A stretch of 34,624 nt of DNA from Acidobacteria bacterium 13_1_20CM_2_55_15. GTDB lineage: Bacteria > Acidobacteriota > Terriglobia > 20CM-2-55-15. The notes below the pieces were generated by a model that was not told the origin of the DNA, made no database searches, and worked only from the letters and a program-made list of their open reading frames with translations. Made by a program: the position numbers and the translations under genes. The stretch is taken from NCBI GenBank assembly GCA_001920875.1, contig MNKP01000188.1, positions 1-34,624 on the forward strand, in the 5' to 3' direction. Below are positions 7,431 through 15,634 of this stretch, one piece after another. How positions within the stretch are numbered: the first letter of the stretch is position 1; every line of letters begins with the position of its first letter.

Positions 7431-8966
7431 TTAGCTCTTCCTCGTCGGTTGCAGGAATCGATTGTAGGCATCATTTCCATCTTCGATCTGGAACCGGTAG
7501 CCTAGATCCTTCAGAAAACCTTCAAACGCCTGATCTTCCTCAGGCGGCACCTCTAACGCCGCCAGGACCCGGCCGAAATCGGAACCGTGATTCCTGTAGT
7601 GGAAGAGTGAAATATTCCAGCGGCCGCCAAGCGTATCCAGAAACTGGAGCAGGGCGCCCGGTCGCTCGGGAAATTCAAACCGGCAAAGACGCTCGCGTTT
7701 CACATCACGGGCGTGCCCGCCCACCATATATCGCACGTGAAGTTTTGCCAGTTCGTTGTCCGACAGGTCTGTTGCCTCATAGCCTTGCCGCAGAAGTCCG
7801 GCCCTGACCTGCGCAGCGTCTTCACGGCTGCCGACGCTGACACCGACGAAAACATCGGCGCGCTGCCGGTCGTTAAGACGGTAGTTGAATTCCGTAATTA
7901 CGCGCCTGCCGAGCGCCGCGCAAAATTGGCGGAACGATCCGGGCCGTTCCGGAATGGTTACGGCGAATAACGCTTCTCGCGACTCGCCCAATTCCGCTCG
8001 CTCGGCAACGAACCGAAGGCGGTCGAAGTTCATGTTGGCGCCACTTAACAGTGCGACAAAGTGTTTCCCTCGTTCGCCTGTACGTTCTACATAAGCTTTG
8101 AGTCCCGCGACGGCGAGTGCCCCCGCCGGCTCGACAATGGTGCGCGTATCATCGAAGATATCTTTGATTGCGCCGCAAATCTCATCGTTGTTCACAGTAA
8201 CGATTCGCTCGACCGTCGCTTGAACGATGGGAAACGTGTAGCTTCCCACCTGCCTCACGGCAACACCATCGGCAAACAAACCCGGGGTTTCAAGGCTTAC
8301 CGGATGCCCGGCCCTCAGGGCGCGATTCATTGCATCGGAATCGACAGGCTCGACCCCGATCACGCGGACCTCCGGCATGACGGACTTCACGTAGGCGCCA
8401 ATGCCGGCGATAAGCCCGCCCCCTCCCACCGGCACGAAGATCGCTGCCAGGTTACTAGGATGCTGGCGCACGATTTCGTCGGCGATCGTGCCTTGACCGG
8501 CGATGACCAGCGGATCGTCGAAAGGATGGACGAAGATAAGTCCACGTTCTTTGGCAAGCCGGTCGCAATGAAGTTGAGCCTCCGAATAGTGATCGCCCAC
8601 AAGCACGACCTCCGCATCGAGCGCCTCGACTGCTTCCACTTTGATATCGGGCGTGGTTTTTGGCATCACGATGACGGCGTGTATCCCGAGATGCTTCGCG
8701 GACAGAGCTACACCTTGCGCGTGATTGCCGGCGCTTGCGGTGATCACGCCGGCTGTCCGCTCAGCCTCTGACAGTCGCGCGATACGGTTGTAGGCTCCCC
8801 GGATCTTGAAACTGAACACAGGCTGTTGATCCTCGCGTTTCAGCCAGACCGTGTTATCGACGCGTTGGGAAAGTCTTGGGGCAACATCGAGTGATGTTTC
8901 CCGCGCGACTTCATACACGCGGCTGGTCAGTATCGCCCGCAATAGTTCATCAAAACGTAAAGACAT
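7431..8966 (-). CDS. ilvA: Threonine dehydratase, biosynthetic type
   Basis: A PLP enzyme that deaminates threonine to 2-oxobutanoate, the first step to isoleucine. The 511-residue length and two tandem C-terminal ACT-like regulatory domains (about 330-415 and 425-500) mark the feedback-regulated biosynthetic form rather than the short catabolic one. The PLP Lys is K54 (FSFKIRGA), the SAGNHAQG phosphate/substrate loop is at 78-85 and the glycine loop GGGGL at 181-185. The start at ATG 8966 places the family RVYEVA stretch at residues 16-21, as expected. No clear ribosome binding site is seen. It lies downstream of the molybdenum hydroxylase genes, but a large inverted repeat separates them, so co-transcription is doubtful. 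Confidence 0.95.
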   Translation of the reverse strand: MSLRFDELLRAILTSRVYEVARETSLDVAPRLSQRVDNTVWLKREDQQPVFSFKIRGAYNRIARLSEAERTAGVITASAGNHAQGVALSAKHLGIHAVIVMPKTTPDIKVEAVEALDAEVVLVGDHYSEAQLHCDRLAKERGLIFVHPFDDPLVIAGQGTIADEIVRQHPSNLAAIFVPVGGGGLIAGIGAYVKSVMPEVRVIGVEPVDSDAMNRALRAGHPVSLETPGLFADGVAVRQVGSYTFPIVQATVERIVTVNNDEICGAIKDIFDDTRTIVEPAGALAVAGLKAYVERTGERGKHFVALLSGANMNFDRLRFVAERAELGESREALFAVTIPERPGSFRQFCAALGRRVITEFNYRLNDRQRADVFVGVSVGSREDAAQVRAGLLRQGYEATDLSDNELAKLHVRYMVGGHARDVKRERLCRFEFPERPGALLQFLDTLGGRWNISLFHYRNHGSDFGRVLAALEVPPEEDQAFEGFLKDLGYRFQIEDGNDAYNRFLQPTRKS

Positions 8967-9043
8967 AAAAGACTTATTTCGGTCCGACCAGCGTCAACCA
9001 ATGACCATCCGGATTTCGATTCCCATCTCTCGTCAGGTATCCG

Positions 9044-9108
9044 GCCACAAAAAGGCACAAAATTCACAAGAAAGTGAAACTCTCGTGAATTTTGTGCCTT
9101 TTTGTGGC
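9044..9108. repeat. Perfect 24-bp inverted repeat (gccacaaaaaggcacaaaa family)
   Basis: The left arm at 9044-9067 and the right arm at 9085-9108 are exact reverse complements over 24 bases, with a 17-base loop. It starts 16 bases past the stop of the molybdenum hydroxylase large subunit and ends before ilvA, both on the minus strand. It may act as a terminator or mRNA 3' stabiliser. A half-copy lies at 7011-7047, so it is a dispersed repeat, not just a local terminator. Confidence 0.8.
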
Positions 9109-9124
9109 TACTTCTTCCTGTCTT

Positions 9125-11245
9125 TTAGCCTCTCACCGGCACCTCGAGCCGGAGCGGGACCCGCCGCAGCCTGATGCCAGTCGCGTCGAAGACTGCATTC
9201 GCCACGGCGGCGGCCACCGGCGCAGTCGAAGCTTCTCCGGCACCCAGCGGCGGAAGCGCTGGCCTGTCGATGAGCGCGACATCGAGGGATGGCACGTCCG
9301 GGAAACTCAGGATCGGATAGCTGGCCCAATCGACGCTCGTCACGCGTGATCGATCGAATTTCACTTCCTCGTGAAGCGCTCGTCCGAGCGTTTGCAGAAT
9401 CGAGCCTTCGATTTGGTTGCGCAATCCATCGGGATTCACGATCAGTCCGCCGTCGTGGGCGCAGGCGATGCGGCGTACGTTGATTTTGCCTGTATTGCGA
9501 TCGACCGCGACTTCCATGGCGATCGCAACATAGTTCTCTGCCTGCTTATAACGGGCATAGGCGAATCCGCGCCCGGTGAGTACGTTGCCATTGATGGGGC
9601 GGCGATTCGGCGACGGCCGTCCTTCCCATCCGATCATTTCCGCAGCGCCCTTGATCACATCGAGCGCGCGCGGATCCGTCAAGCCCCGCAGCCGGAATTC
9701 GACAGCGTCGACTCCTGCGGCCGCCGCAAGTTCGTCGGTGAAACTTTCGACGGCGAAAACGTTGGCTACCTTGCCGGGTGCGCGAAGATTCGAGGGGCGC
9801 AAGGGCGTGCCCTTCAAATAATGTACGACCACGCGGACGTTTGAAGCGGCGTACGGCGGATCACCGTTCTGAGACATCAAGCCCGCGCCCTGGCCGTGCG
9901 GCTGCGTGATGCCCGCCCCATCCACCGAGACCAGGGGACGGTTGCCTTGAATATTCATAGGCAGCCACATGTGCGTCTCCCATGCCGCGATCCGATTGTC
10001 GTTATCGAGGCCGCCGCGTATTTCCAGGACCTGCGGCGGTCCTTTGGGATCCCACGCGTGTTCATCTTCGCGCATCCACTGCACGCGTACAGGTTTTCCG
10101 ATTGCCCGGGATAGCAGCAGCGCATCGGCAGCCGCATCGTCGTTGCCGTTACCGCCGTAGGAACCAGACCCATCGAGGAAAATGACCCGCAGTTTGTCCT
10201 CGGGAATTCCGAATATTCGTGAGAAGTTCGCCCGCATGCCGTGCGGCCCTTGGGACGCTGTCCAGATCGTGGTTCCTTCGGGCCGAACATCAGCGACCGC
10301 GCACGACGGACCGAGCGACGCGTGGCTCTGAATCGGCCATGCGTACAAGGCCGACAGCTGTTTGGTGGTGCCAGGCAAAGCGGCCGCCGGATCGCCTTTG
10401 TTCACGATGGTTTCATCATGATCCGGAACGCTTTCGCGGACGTGCCGGTCCAGGTTGTCACTGCCGGGTAGCCCTTGTTCTTCGGTCCAGGTGACTTTGA
10501 GCTCCTTCGCAGCCCGAATTGCGACCCATTCATCGGGAGCAACGATACCGAGAAAATTCTGAATCCGGACAACGCGGGCGCCGGGGATCGTTCGAATCGA
10601 AGACTCGTCGAGCGACATCAGCTTCGCACCAATCGATGGCGGATGGATCACGCGTCCATGCAGCATGCCGGGAAGCGAAAAGTCCTGTACATAGACGTTG
10701 CGGCCGGTGCATTTATCCGGAACGTCCGGGCGCAAGATCGGCCTGCCGACGATCGTGTAGGTCTTCGGATCTTTCAGCGGAGCATTGGGATCGACCTTCA
10801 GATTGAGCCGCTTTCCGCCGGCGAGCGCGCCAATATTCGTTCCAGGCTGCGCGCCCAGTTTCATCAGCGCCTGGCGCGCTGTAGCGGCCGCCCGCCGGAG
10901 CTCGACACCTCCTTGCGGGATACCGGTGCTGCCTCCGGTTCCGCCGTGGTTGGGCGTGATTGCGGTGTCGCCTTCGACAACCGTAACTCGATCCACAGGG
11001 ATGTCGAGTTCTTCGGCAACCATCTGGCTCATCGCGATCCGTAAGCCTGTGCCGACATCGACCTTGCTTGTGTAAATGGTCACGGAGCCGTCTCGGTGAA
11101 TCGCAAGGAAGCTGTCGACTTCGCGCGGATCGACAGGTTTCCCCAGATCCGAAATTTGAGCCGAACTCGTGTTTGGGAGAGCTCCATCAAAAGCAAAGCT
11201 CACGATGATGGCGCCGCCTGTTCGGAGGAAATCGCGTCTTTTCAT
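9125..11245 (-). CDS. Molybdopterin-dependent hydroxylase large subunit (xanthine dehydrogenase/IorB family), Tat-exported
   Basis: A 706-residue molybdenum hydroxylase catalytic subunit related to isoquinoline 1-oxidoreductase beta and periplasmic aldehyde oxidoreductases. The N-terminus is a Tat signal (RRDFLRTGG at 3-11, then a hydrophobic stretch and an Ala-Gln cleavage region near 29-30). The catalytic Glu of the family is at residue 671 in GAGEAST. Glycine-rich cofactor-binding segments (HGGTGGST, GSGSYGGNGNDD) are present. It hydroxylates an aldehyde or N-heterocycle; the substrate is not deducible. The 2Fe-2S subunit gene ends 9 bases upstream, and aggagg precedes the ATG. No cytochrome c subunit, which often completes such periplasmic enzymes, is adjacent. 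MoCo maturation genes are not in the window. Confidence 0.9.
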   Translation of the reverse strand: MKRRDFLRTGGAIIVSFAFDGALPNTSSAQISDLGKPVDPREVDSFLAIHRDGSVTIYTSKVDVGTGLRIAMSQMVAEELDIPVDRVTVVEGDTAITPNHGGTGGSTGIPQGGVELRRAAATARQALMKLGAQPGTNIGALAGGKRLNLKVDPNAPLKDPKTYTIVGRPILRPDVPDKCTGRNVYVQDFSLPGMLHGRVIHPPSIGAKLMSLDESSIRTIPGARVVRIQNFLGIVAPDEWVAIRAAKELKVTWTEEQGLPGSDNLDRHVRESVPDHDETIVNKGDPAAALPGTTKQLSALYAWPIQSHASLGPSCAVADVRPEGTTIWTASQGPHGMRANFSRIFGIPEDKLRVIFLDGSGSYGGNGNDDAAADALLLSRAIGKPVRVQWMREDEHAWDPKGPPQVLEIRGGLDNDNRIAAWETHMWLPMNIQGNRPLVSVDGAGITQPHGQGAGLMSQNGDPPYAASNVRVVVHYLKGTPLRPSNLRAPGKVANVFAVESFTDELAAAAGVDAVEFRLRGLTDPRALDVIKGAAEMIGWEGRPSPNRRPINGNVLTGRGFAYARYKQAENYVAIAMEVAVDRNTGKINVRRIACAHDGGLIVNPDGLRNQIEGSILQTLGRALHEEVKFDRSRVTSVDWASYPILSFPDVPSLDVALIDRPALPPLGAGEASTAPVAAAVANAVFDATGIRLRRVPLRLEVPVRG

Positions 11246-11254
11246 TGCCGCCTC

Positions 11255-11716
11255 CTATGCCTTCGCCGCGCGGAGTACGGCGGCTAGAATTCGAGTGTAG
11301 GTTGCGCACCGGCAAAGATTCCGTCCGAGGCCCTGCTTGACCTGTTCGGCTGTCGGATGCGGAGTTTGGCGGAGCAATGATTTTGCCGTCATGATCATTC
11401 CGTTGGTGCAGTACCCGCACTGGGCCGCTTGTTCTCGGATGAACGCGGCCTGCACCGGATCGGGTTTCTCAGGAGAACCCAATCCTTCTATCGTTGTGAT
11501 CGCGTGTCCTTCTGCCTGCTTGACGGAGGTGATGCAGGAACGGGTCGCTTTCCCATCGATCAGTACCGTACACGCTCCACATTGTCCGAGCCCGCATCCG
11601 AATTTCGGACCGTGCAGGCCCATCGAATTCCGAAGAACGTAGAGCAGCGGCTGCGCTGGATCCCACGACTCCACTGTCACAGCGCGGCCATTAACCCGGA
11701 GTTTGAAGTTCGGCAT
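11255..11716 (-). CDS. 2Fe-2S subunit of molybdenum hydroxylase
   Basis: This 153-residue electron-transfer subunit carries two [2Fe-2S] clusters between the molybdenum site and an acceptor. The plant-ferredoxin-type cluster ligands are C41, C46, C49 and C61 (CGLGQCGAC). The second cluster ligands are C100, C103, C135 and C137 (CGYC and CRC). The length is typical. A strong ribosome binding site (aaggagg) overlaps the stop codon of the small upstream ORF. It has no signal peptide and should be exported by hitch-hiking with the Tat-signal large subunit encoded next, as known for this family. Confidence 0.95.
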   Translation of the reverse strand: MPNFKLRVNGRAVTVESWDPAQPLLYVLRNSMGLHGPKFGCGLGQCGACTVLIDGKATRSCITSVKQAEGHAITTIEGLGSPEKPDPVQAAFIREQAAQCGYCTNGMIMTAKSLLRQTPHPTAEQVKQGLGRNLCRCATYTRILAAVLRAAKA

Positions 11717-11725
11717 TTGTCCTCC

Positions 11726-11893
11726 TTATCTCAACTCGGCCAGAGCCCCATCAAGACCGCGATCCATGTGCAATTGCTCCCAATGGAACTCTTTTCGCAA
11801 CATCTGAGCGATCTCATCTCTGGATTTCTTCGCGACGATCATTTCATGAATACGGTTCCGCAGCGTGAGCGTGCTGTCGCGAAATTTCGCCAT
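11726..11893 (-). CDS. Small hypothetical protein (55 aa), possible remnant of a metallo-beta-lactamase C-terminus
   Basis: A 55-codon frame ends 9 bases before the 2Fe-2S subunit, and its stop overlaps that gene's ribosome binding site, so it looks like the first cistron of the operon. The sequence has a protein-like helical pattern (MAKFRDSTLTLRNRIHEMI, then a Lys-Ser-Arg-Asp-Glu turn and an FHW motif). It resembles, from memory, the C-terminal helical segment of secreted metallo-beta-lactamase-fold hydrolases, in which a TK-x(3)-M-x-FRD-type stretch follows the last GHG motif. In frame just upstream is TPNVTTKRE and then a stop codon. It could therefore be a truncated gene remnant rather than a functional small protein. 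Ribosome binding before its ATG is weak (gagag). Confidence 0.45.
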   Translation of the reverse strand: MAKFRDSTLTLRNRIHEMIVAKKSRDEIAQMLRKEFHWEQLHMDRGLDGALAELR

Positions 11894-11970
11894 CTCTCGC
11901 TTCGTCGTGACGTTCGGCGTCTATGACCGCCGCTCGAGCGCTCATGAGATTGCCTAGATTAATCCACTCC

Positions 11971-12663
11971 TCAGGCAAGGTCAAAAAGAAGGACTTCGCC
12001 TTTGCCGGACAACTGCACGGCCGTCTCGGCGCTGTACGCAGCGCCGTCGCCGGCCTGCAACGACACGCCGTTGGCCTGCACATTCCCGCGGGCAATCTGC
12101 AGCCATGCGTGCCTGCCGGTTTTGATCTCGTATTCCAGAACCTGATGATCATCTAGAACAGCGGCACACAACTTCGCGTCCTGCTGAATCTGGACAGCCG
12201 ACTCGGACGGATTCCGCGAGGCGATGAGAAGCCACTTGCCGCGCATGTTATCGTGGTCGATTTTCTTCTGCTCATAACTGGGCTGTATGTGCAGCACCTC
12301 CGGCATTATCCAGATCTGAAGCAGGTGCACCGGTTCGGTTTGTGAAGCGTTGAACTCACTGTGCCTCACACCCGTGCCTGCGCTCATGCGCTGAATCTCG
12401 CCCACACGGATGACCGAGCCGGTTCCGATGCTGTCTTTGTGCTGTAGCGCCCCGTCGAGAATGTAGGTGAGGATCTCCATATCGCGGTGGCCATGCGTAG
12501 GGAACCCGCTTCCTGGTGCCACCCGATCTTCATTGATAACCCGCAATGAGCGGAATCCCATGTAGTTTGGGTCATAGTACGTATCGAACGAAAACGTGTG
12601 ATACGTGTCCAGCCAGCCGTGGTTTGCATGGCCGCGTTCGTTTCGATGCCGAATGGAGATCAT
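11971..12663 (-). CDS. Pirin family bicupin protein
   Basis: A 230-residue pirin/YhhW-type bicupin. The iron-binding residues are visible in the N-terminal cupin: H57 and H59 (THGHRDME), H101 and E103 (VRHSEFN). Bacterial members include quercetin 2,3-dioxygenases and regulators that bind metabolic enzymes; the substrate cannot be assigned. The length is normal. The start at ATG 12663 fits the family N-terminus (ISIRHRNERGHANHGWLDTY). There is no ribosome binding site, but a TATAGT hexamer ends seven bases upstream, suggesting a leaderless message. It is followed by the 55-codon ORF and the molybdenum hydroxylase on the same strand after 77 bases. Confidence 0.92.
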   Translation of the reverse strand: MISIRHRNERGHANHGWLDTYHTFSFDTYYDPNYMGFRSLRVINEDRVAPGSGFPTHGHRDMEILTYILDGALQHKDSIGTGSVIRVGEIQRMSAGTGVRHSEFNASQTEPVHLLQIWIMPEVLHIQPSYEQKKIDHDNMRGKWLLIASRNPSESAVQIQQDAKLCAAVLDDHQVLEYEIKTGRHAWLQIARGNVQANGVSLQAGDGAAYSAETAVQLSGKGEVLLFDLA

Positions 12664-12670
12664 GATAGTA

Positions 12671-12676
12671 ACTATA
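12671..12676 (-). promoter_or_regulatory. Possible -10 element (TATAGT) seven bases before the pirin start
   Basis: Read on the minus strand, TATAGT ends seven bases before the pirin ATG and no ribosome binding site intervenes. A weak -35 (TCGTCG) lies 17 bases upstream. Confidence 0.3.
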
Positions 12677-12714
12677 CGGCGAAATATGGTCGTCGACGAG
12701 CCATGGCAGCGAGA

Positions 12715-13617
12715 TCACCTTGCCGCCGCTTTTTTCTTTTCCACTTCAACAGCCTTTGCCGCCTCGTCTTGCGCGCGCTTGACCCATTTTGCAAATGTCG
12801 CCGGATCGACAAAGGGGTGAGGATCGCCAGGCTTGCGCGACTTCAGCATCATGCCGCGCTCCAATACACCGCCGCCGGGATAGCCGTCGTCGCCAGCCCA
12901 GCTATGGATCTGCAGGTTCACCTGGACACCCTGAATTTGCGCAACTTTATTGGCGCTCTGGAGCGACTCTTCCGCGTCTGCGAGCCCGCCTCGATAACCT
13001 GCTCCGCCCCATACGATGGCTTTGTACGGAGTGCGGCCATCATAGACGGTGATACCCTCGGTCGTGAGCACGCCCGGTGTGTGCCCCGGAGTCTGGTGGA
13101 ATTTGAGCGACTGACCACCCAGACTTAGCGTGTCGCCTTCCTTCACCACCATGTCGCGCTTGGGCACACGCGGTGCCGGCCCGCCCTTTGCGTCCGGACG
13201 GCTGCCGACCTGTTCGATCATCTTCCAATCTTGTTCGACTGCAACCACCCGCGCGCCCGACGCTTCTTGGATCTTTGCAGCCCCGCCGAAATGATCGAGA
13301 TGCCCGTGGCTCAAAATGATGTATTTGATCGTCTTCGGATCGACACTGACTTTGCGGATGTTGCTAATGACCCGGTCGACATAGGGTTCCTGAGCTGTGT
13401 CGAACAGGATGTTCCCTTCCGGCGTCGTCAGCAGCCACACAGAGACATAGCCCGGTCCAATATAATAAAGGTTGTCGAACACCTTGAAGGGTTCGATCTT
13501 CTGAAACTCCACATCATTGGCGCGGGTGACTCGATAGGTTTTGCTGAGCGGTTCCGCCGCTGTTTGAGCTGCGGCCGAAGTGACGCTGTAAAAGCCGAGC
13601 AGAAGCACCACGACCAT
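12715..13617 (-). CDS. Secreted metallo-beta-lactamase-fold hydrolase, subclass B3-like
   Basis: A 300-residue MBL-fold protein with a hydrophobic leader (MVVVLLLGFYSVTSAAAQ) and a likely cleavage near residue 18. The zinc-binding HxHxDH motif is H104, H106, D108 and H109 (SHGHLDHFGG), followed by H179 (TPGHTPG) and a candidate final His at H238 (IHSWAGDDG). The arrangement and the long C-terminal part resemble subclass B3 beta-lactamases, which many environmental bacteria carry. Beta-lactam hydrolysis is possible, but lactonase or another esterase activity fits equally well. The leader has no positively charged n-region, which is odd, yet an in-frame stop five codons upstream rules out an earlier start. 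A small hypothetical ORF ends 12 bases before it. Confidence 0.85.
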   Translation of the reverse strand: MVVVLLLGFYSVTSAAAQTAAEPLSKTYRVTRANDVEFQKIEPFKVFDNLYYIGPGYVSVWLLTTPEGNILFDTAQEPYVDRVISNIRKVSVDPKTIKYIILSHGHLDHFGGAAKIQEASGARVVAVEQDWKMIEQVGSRPDAKGGPAPRVPKRDMVVKEGDTLSLGGQSLKFHQTPGHTPGVLTTEGITVYDGRTPYKAIVWGGAGYRGGLADAEESLQSANKVAQIQGVQVNLQIHSWAGDDGYPGGGVLERGMMLKSRKPGDPHPFVDPATFAKWVKRAQDEAAKAVEVEKKKAAAR

Positions 13618-13629
13618 CAGCGCACAACA

Positions 13630-13821
13630 TCATCTGCTTCCTGACGACTGGATGAACTCCATCGTTCGATTCAATTCTTCCAGGTGTACTGAAGTCACGC
13701 AATTCGCGGCCATAAACACGGCCGAATCCGCCGCGTAGCCGTGAAACCGAAGCACGCGGAACCGCAGGAGGCCGAGCGACGTGCTTTTGATTAAAGTGAC
13801 AAGCTTGTTCAGTGCTGGCAT
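13630..13821 (-). CDS. Hypothetical small protein (63 aa)
   Basis: An open frame between the MBL gene and the divergent VWA gene, ending 12 bases before the MBL start. The C-terminal 45 residues look protein-like (LRFHGYAADSAVF, then NCVTSVHLEEL) with codon use similar to the neighbours, but I recognise no family. The ATG at 13821 overlaps a TATAAT hexamer and has no ribosome binding site. Translation might instead begin at an internal GTG (13755). It is reported because of its position and composition, not because of a homologue. Confidence 0.35.
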   Translation of the reverse strand: MPALNKLVTLIKSTSLGLLRFRVLRFHGYAADSAVFMAANCVTSVHLEELNRTMEFIQSSGSR

Positions 13822-13837
13822 TATACAGCAACGTGGC

Positions 13838-14824
13838 ATGATCAGCTCGGCTATCAATCGGACCGTGGTTGCGTTGCTTCTTCTCCTGGCGGCGCAAGAA
13901 ACGTTGCGGGTGAACGTGTCGCTGGTGACGGTGGGCGTACAGGTTACCGATTGGCTCGGCCGCGATGTTCGCGGTTTGAAAGTGGAGAATTTTTCAATCT
14001 TCGACAACGGCGTTCCGCAGAAGATTGAATCTTTCTCGGACGAAGAACAGCCGATTACGCTCGGCATTCTCCTCGACCGAAGCGACAGCATGTCGTACAA
14101 CGCAAAGCTCGATCGGGCGAAGGAAGCGGCCGTGGCTCTGGTCAGATCCGCGCGGGACGGCAGCGAGTACTTCTACTTACCATTCGACGATCATGTGAAG
14201 CTTCAAGCGGACCTGACGTCGGATCCGCACCAAATCGAAACCGCGATCGCCGGTACAACATTGGGCGGTGGAACCGCTCTGTATGACGCCGTTCTCGAAG
14301 GTTTGAGCCGGTCCGCGACGGCCCACCAGCCCCGGCAAGTGCTTGTCATCATCTCCGACGGCGCCGATCAGCACAGCATCCACCCACTCGCAGAGGTCAT
14401 CCGGAAGGTTCGGGACGCAAAGCTACAGGTTTACACGATCGGGTATTTCGGCAAGGACGAGGAACCGTTTTTCCGCCGGTCCGGCCAAAAGTTGACCTTG
14501 ATCGATGGCCGCGAGGTCGACAACCCGCGATATGTCCTCCGGCGGCTTGCGACCGATTCCGGAGCCGAGGCTTTTTTCCCCCGATCCGACAAGGAACTTG
14601 CGGAGGCGGTCCGGAAAATTGCGCACGATCTCCGGACCCAATACACGTTGTCCTTTTATCCGCCTGTTTCTGTCAATGACAACGAGTACCACCAGCTGCG
14701 CGTCGACGTGCGCGGCGGAAGATACGGGGTGCGGGCGCGACCCGGCTACAGCACGTCTTCCAATTCTTCGTCGAGTTTTTTACGTCCGGCTCAACCTGGC
14801 CAATCCCAATCCCGCTCCGATTAA
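13838..14824 (+). CDS. VWFA-related protein of the acidobacterial type
   Basis: A 328-residue protein with a signal peptide or membrane anchor (VVALLLLLAAQ at 10-20), a short beta domain (about 25-66: RVNVSLVTVGVQVTD, then FDNG) and a von Willebrand factor A domain (about 72-310). The MIDAS metal site is present: D80, S82 and S84 (DRSDS), T146 (GGTALYD) and D174 (ISDGAD). This arrangement matches the VWFA-related family known mainly from Acidobacteria (TIGR03436), which occurs in many paralogues and probably mediates cell-surface interactions. I chose ATG 13838 rather than 13781 because it gives a proper leader. The Ser-rich last 15 codons overlap the convergent LysE gene by 45 bases. Confidence 0.88.
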   Translation: MISSAINRTVVALLLLLAAQETLRVNVSLVTVGVQVTDWLGRDVRGLKVENFSIFDNGVPQKIESFSDEEQPITLGILLDRSDSMSYNAKLDRAKEAAVALVRSARDGSEYFYLPFDDHVKLQADLTSDPHQIETAIAGTTLGGGTALYDAVLEGLSRSATAHQPRQVLVIISDGADQHSIHPLAEVIRKVRDAKLQVYTIGYFGKDEEPFFRRSGQKLTLIDGREVDNPRYVLRRLATDSGAEAFFPRSDKELAEAVRKIAHDLRTQYTLSFYPPVSVNDNEYHQLRVDVRGGRYGVRARPGYSTSSNSSSSFLRPAQPGQSQSRSD

Positions 14825-15406
14825 CAGCGACCCCGCAATGCGATTCGAAATTTTCTCGAAACGCGGGTTCTTGACGGCCGACAATGTTCGGCCGGCCAGT
14901 TGTCCGTACCCGAACAATATGAAGAATTCAACGACAATCGAACTGAGGCCGAGAATCACGATCTGTGCGGCAATCGAATGGTTCGTATCGATAAACTGCG
15001 GCAGGATCGCCGTGAAAAAAAGGAGGGCCTTCGGGTTGGCACCCTGGAGCAGGAAACCGTCCGCCCAGATCCGCCAATTGGAACTGCCGGCAGATTTGTT
15101 TTCAGGCACCGCCAGGAGGGGAGATTTCGAAAAAAAGGATTGGAGGCCGAGGTAGATCAGATAGGCCGCACCGGCCCACTTGATGAGAAAGAACAGATCA
15201 TAGGAAGCCATGATGATGGCGCCCAGACTCGTTGCCGAAAGCGCGAAGTACATTGCGTTCGTCGAAAGGATTCCCAAGCTCGCCCAAACGGATTTCGCTG
15301 CCCCCCGCCGCACCGCTTGAGACAAGACGAACAATACGGCGGGTCCCGGCGTCACGCTGAGCACTGCTTCTGTGATGACAAAGAAAAGCCAGGTTTCGAA
15401 TTTCAA
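14780..15406 (-). CDS. LysE/RhtB family amino acid exporter
   Basis: A 208-residue inner-membrane exporter with about six hydrophobic helices. The family signature is at the N-terminus (TEAVLSVTPGPAVLFVL). The second half has the GANPKALLFFTAILPQFID motif usual in RhtB proteins. The natural substrate may be homoserine, threonine or another neutral amino acid. The start is a TTG at 15406; no ATG exists near the N-terminus and the family sequence begins right there, so TTG is well supported although no clear ribosome binding site is present. The 3' end overlaps the VWA gene tail by 45 bases in convergent orientation. Confidence 0.92.
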   Translation of the reverse strand: MKFETWLFFVITEAVLSVTPGPAVLFVLSQAVRRGAAKSVWASLGILSTNAMYFALSATSLGAIIMASYDLFFLIKWAGAAYLIYLGLQSFFSKSPLLAVPENKSAGSSNWRIWADGFLLQGANPKALLFFTAILPQFIDTNHSIAAQIVILGLSSIVVEFFILFGYGQLAGRTLSAVKNPRFEKISNRIAGSLLIGAGLGLARLSRT

Positions 15407-15634
15407 GGGGAATTCAGCGCCTGGCGGGCAGTTTCTATTTGAATTCTTCGAACCATCTCTCCTTCACCAAGAGGTCTAGAGCGATCGACGTGATTCTCCA
15501 CTCTACAGCGAACGTAAAATGTGCTCATCCGGTTTTGCGTGTTGAACTTCATACCGAAACCCGCTTGAAGATGGCCGGAAAACGCTATGTTAAACTAACC
15601 GGTTTTTGTTCGGTTAGGAAGGAGTAATACCGCC

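Noticed and set aside
8061-8771. A 236-codon forward frame opposite ilvA
   Set aside because: Antisense shadow of threonine dehydratase with no start signals.
11844-12152. A 102-codon reverse frame spanning the pirin 3' end
   Set aside because: It overlaps pirin in another frame and has an arginine-rich, low-quality composition; the pirin frame and the 55-codon frame account for the region.
15565-15591. TTGAAG and TATGTT as a promoter for the O-demethylase gene
   Set aside because: Spacing is only 15 bases and the hexamers match poorly; not strong enough to annotate.
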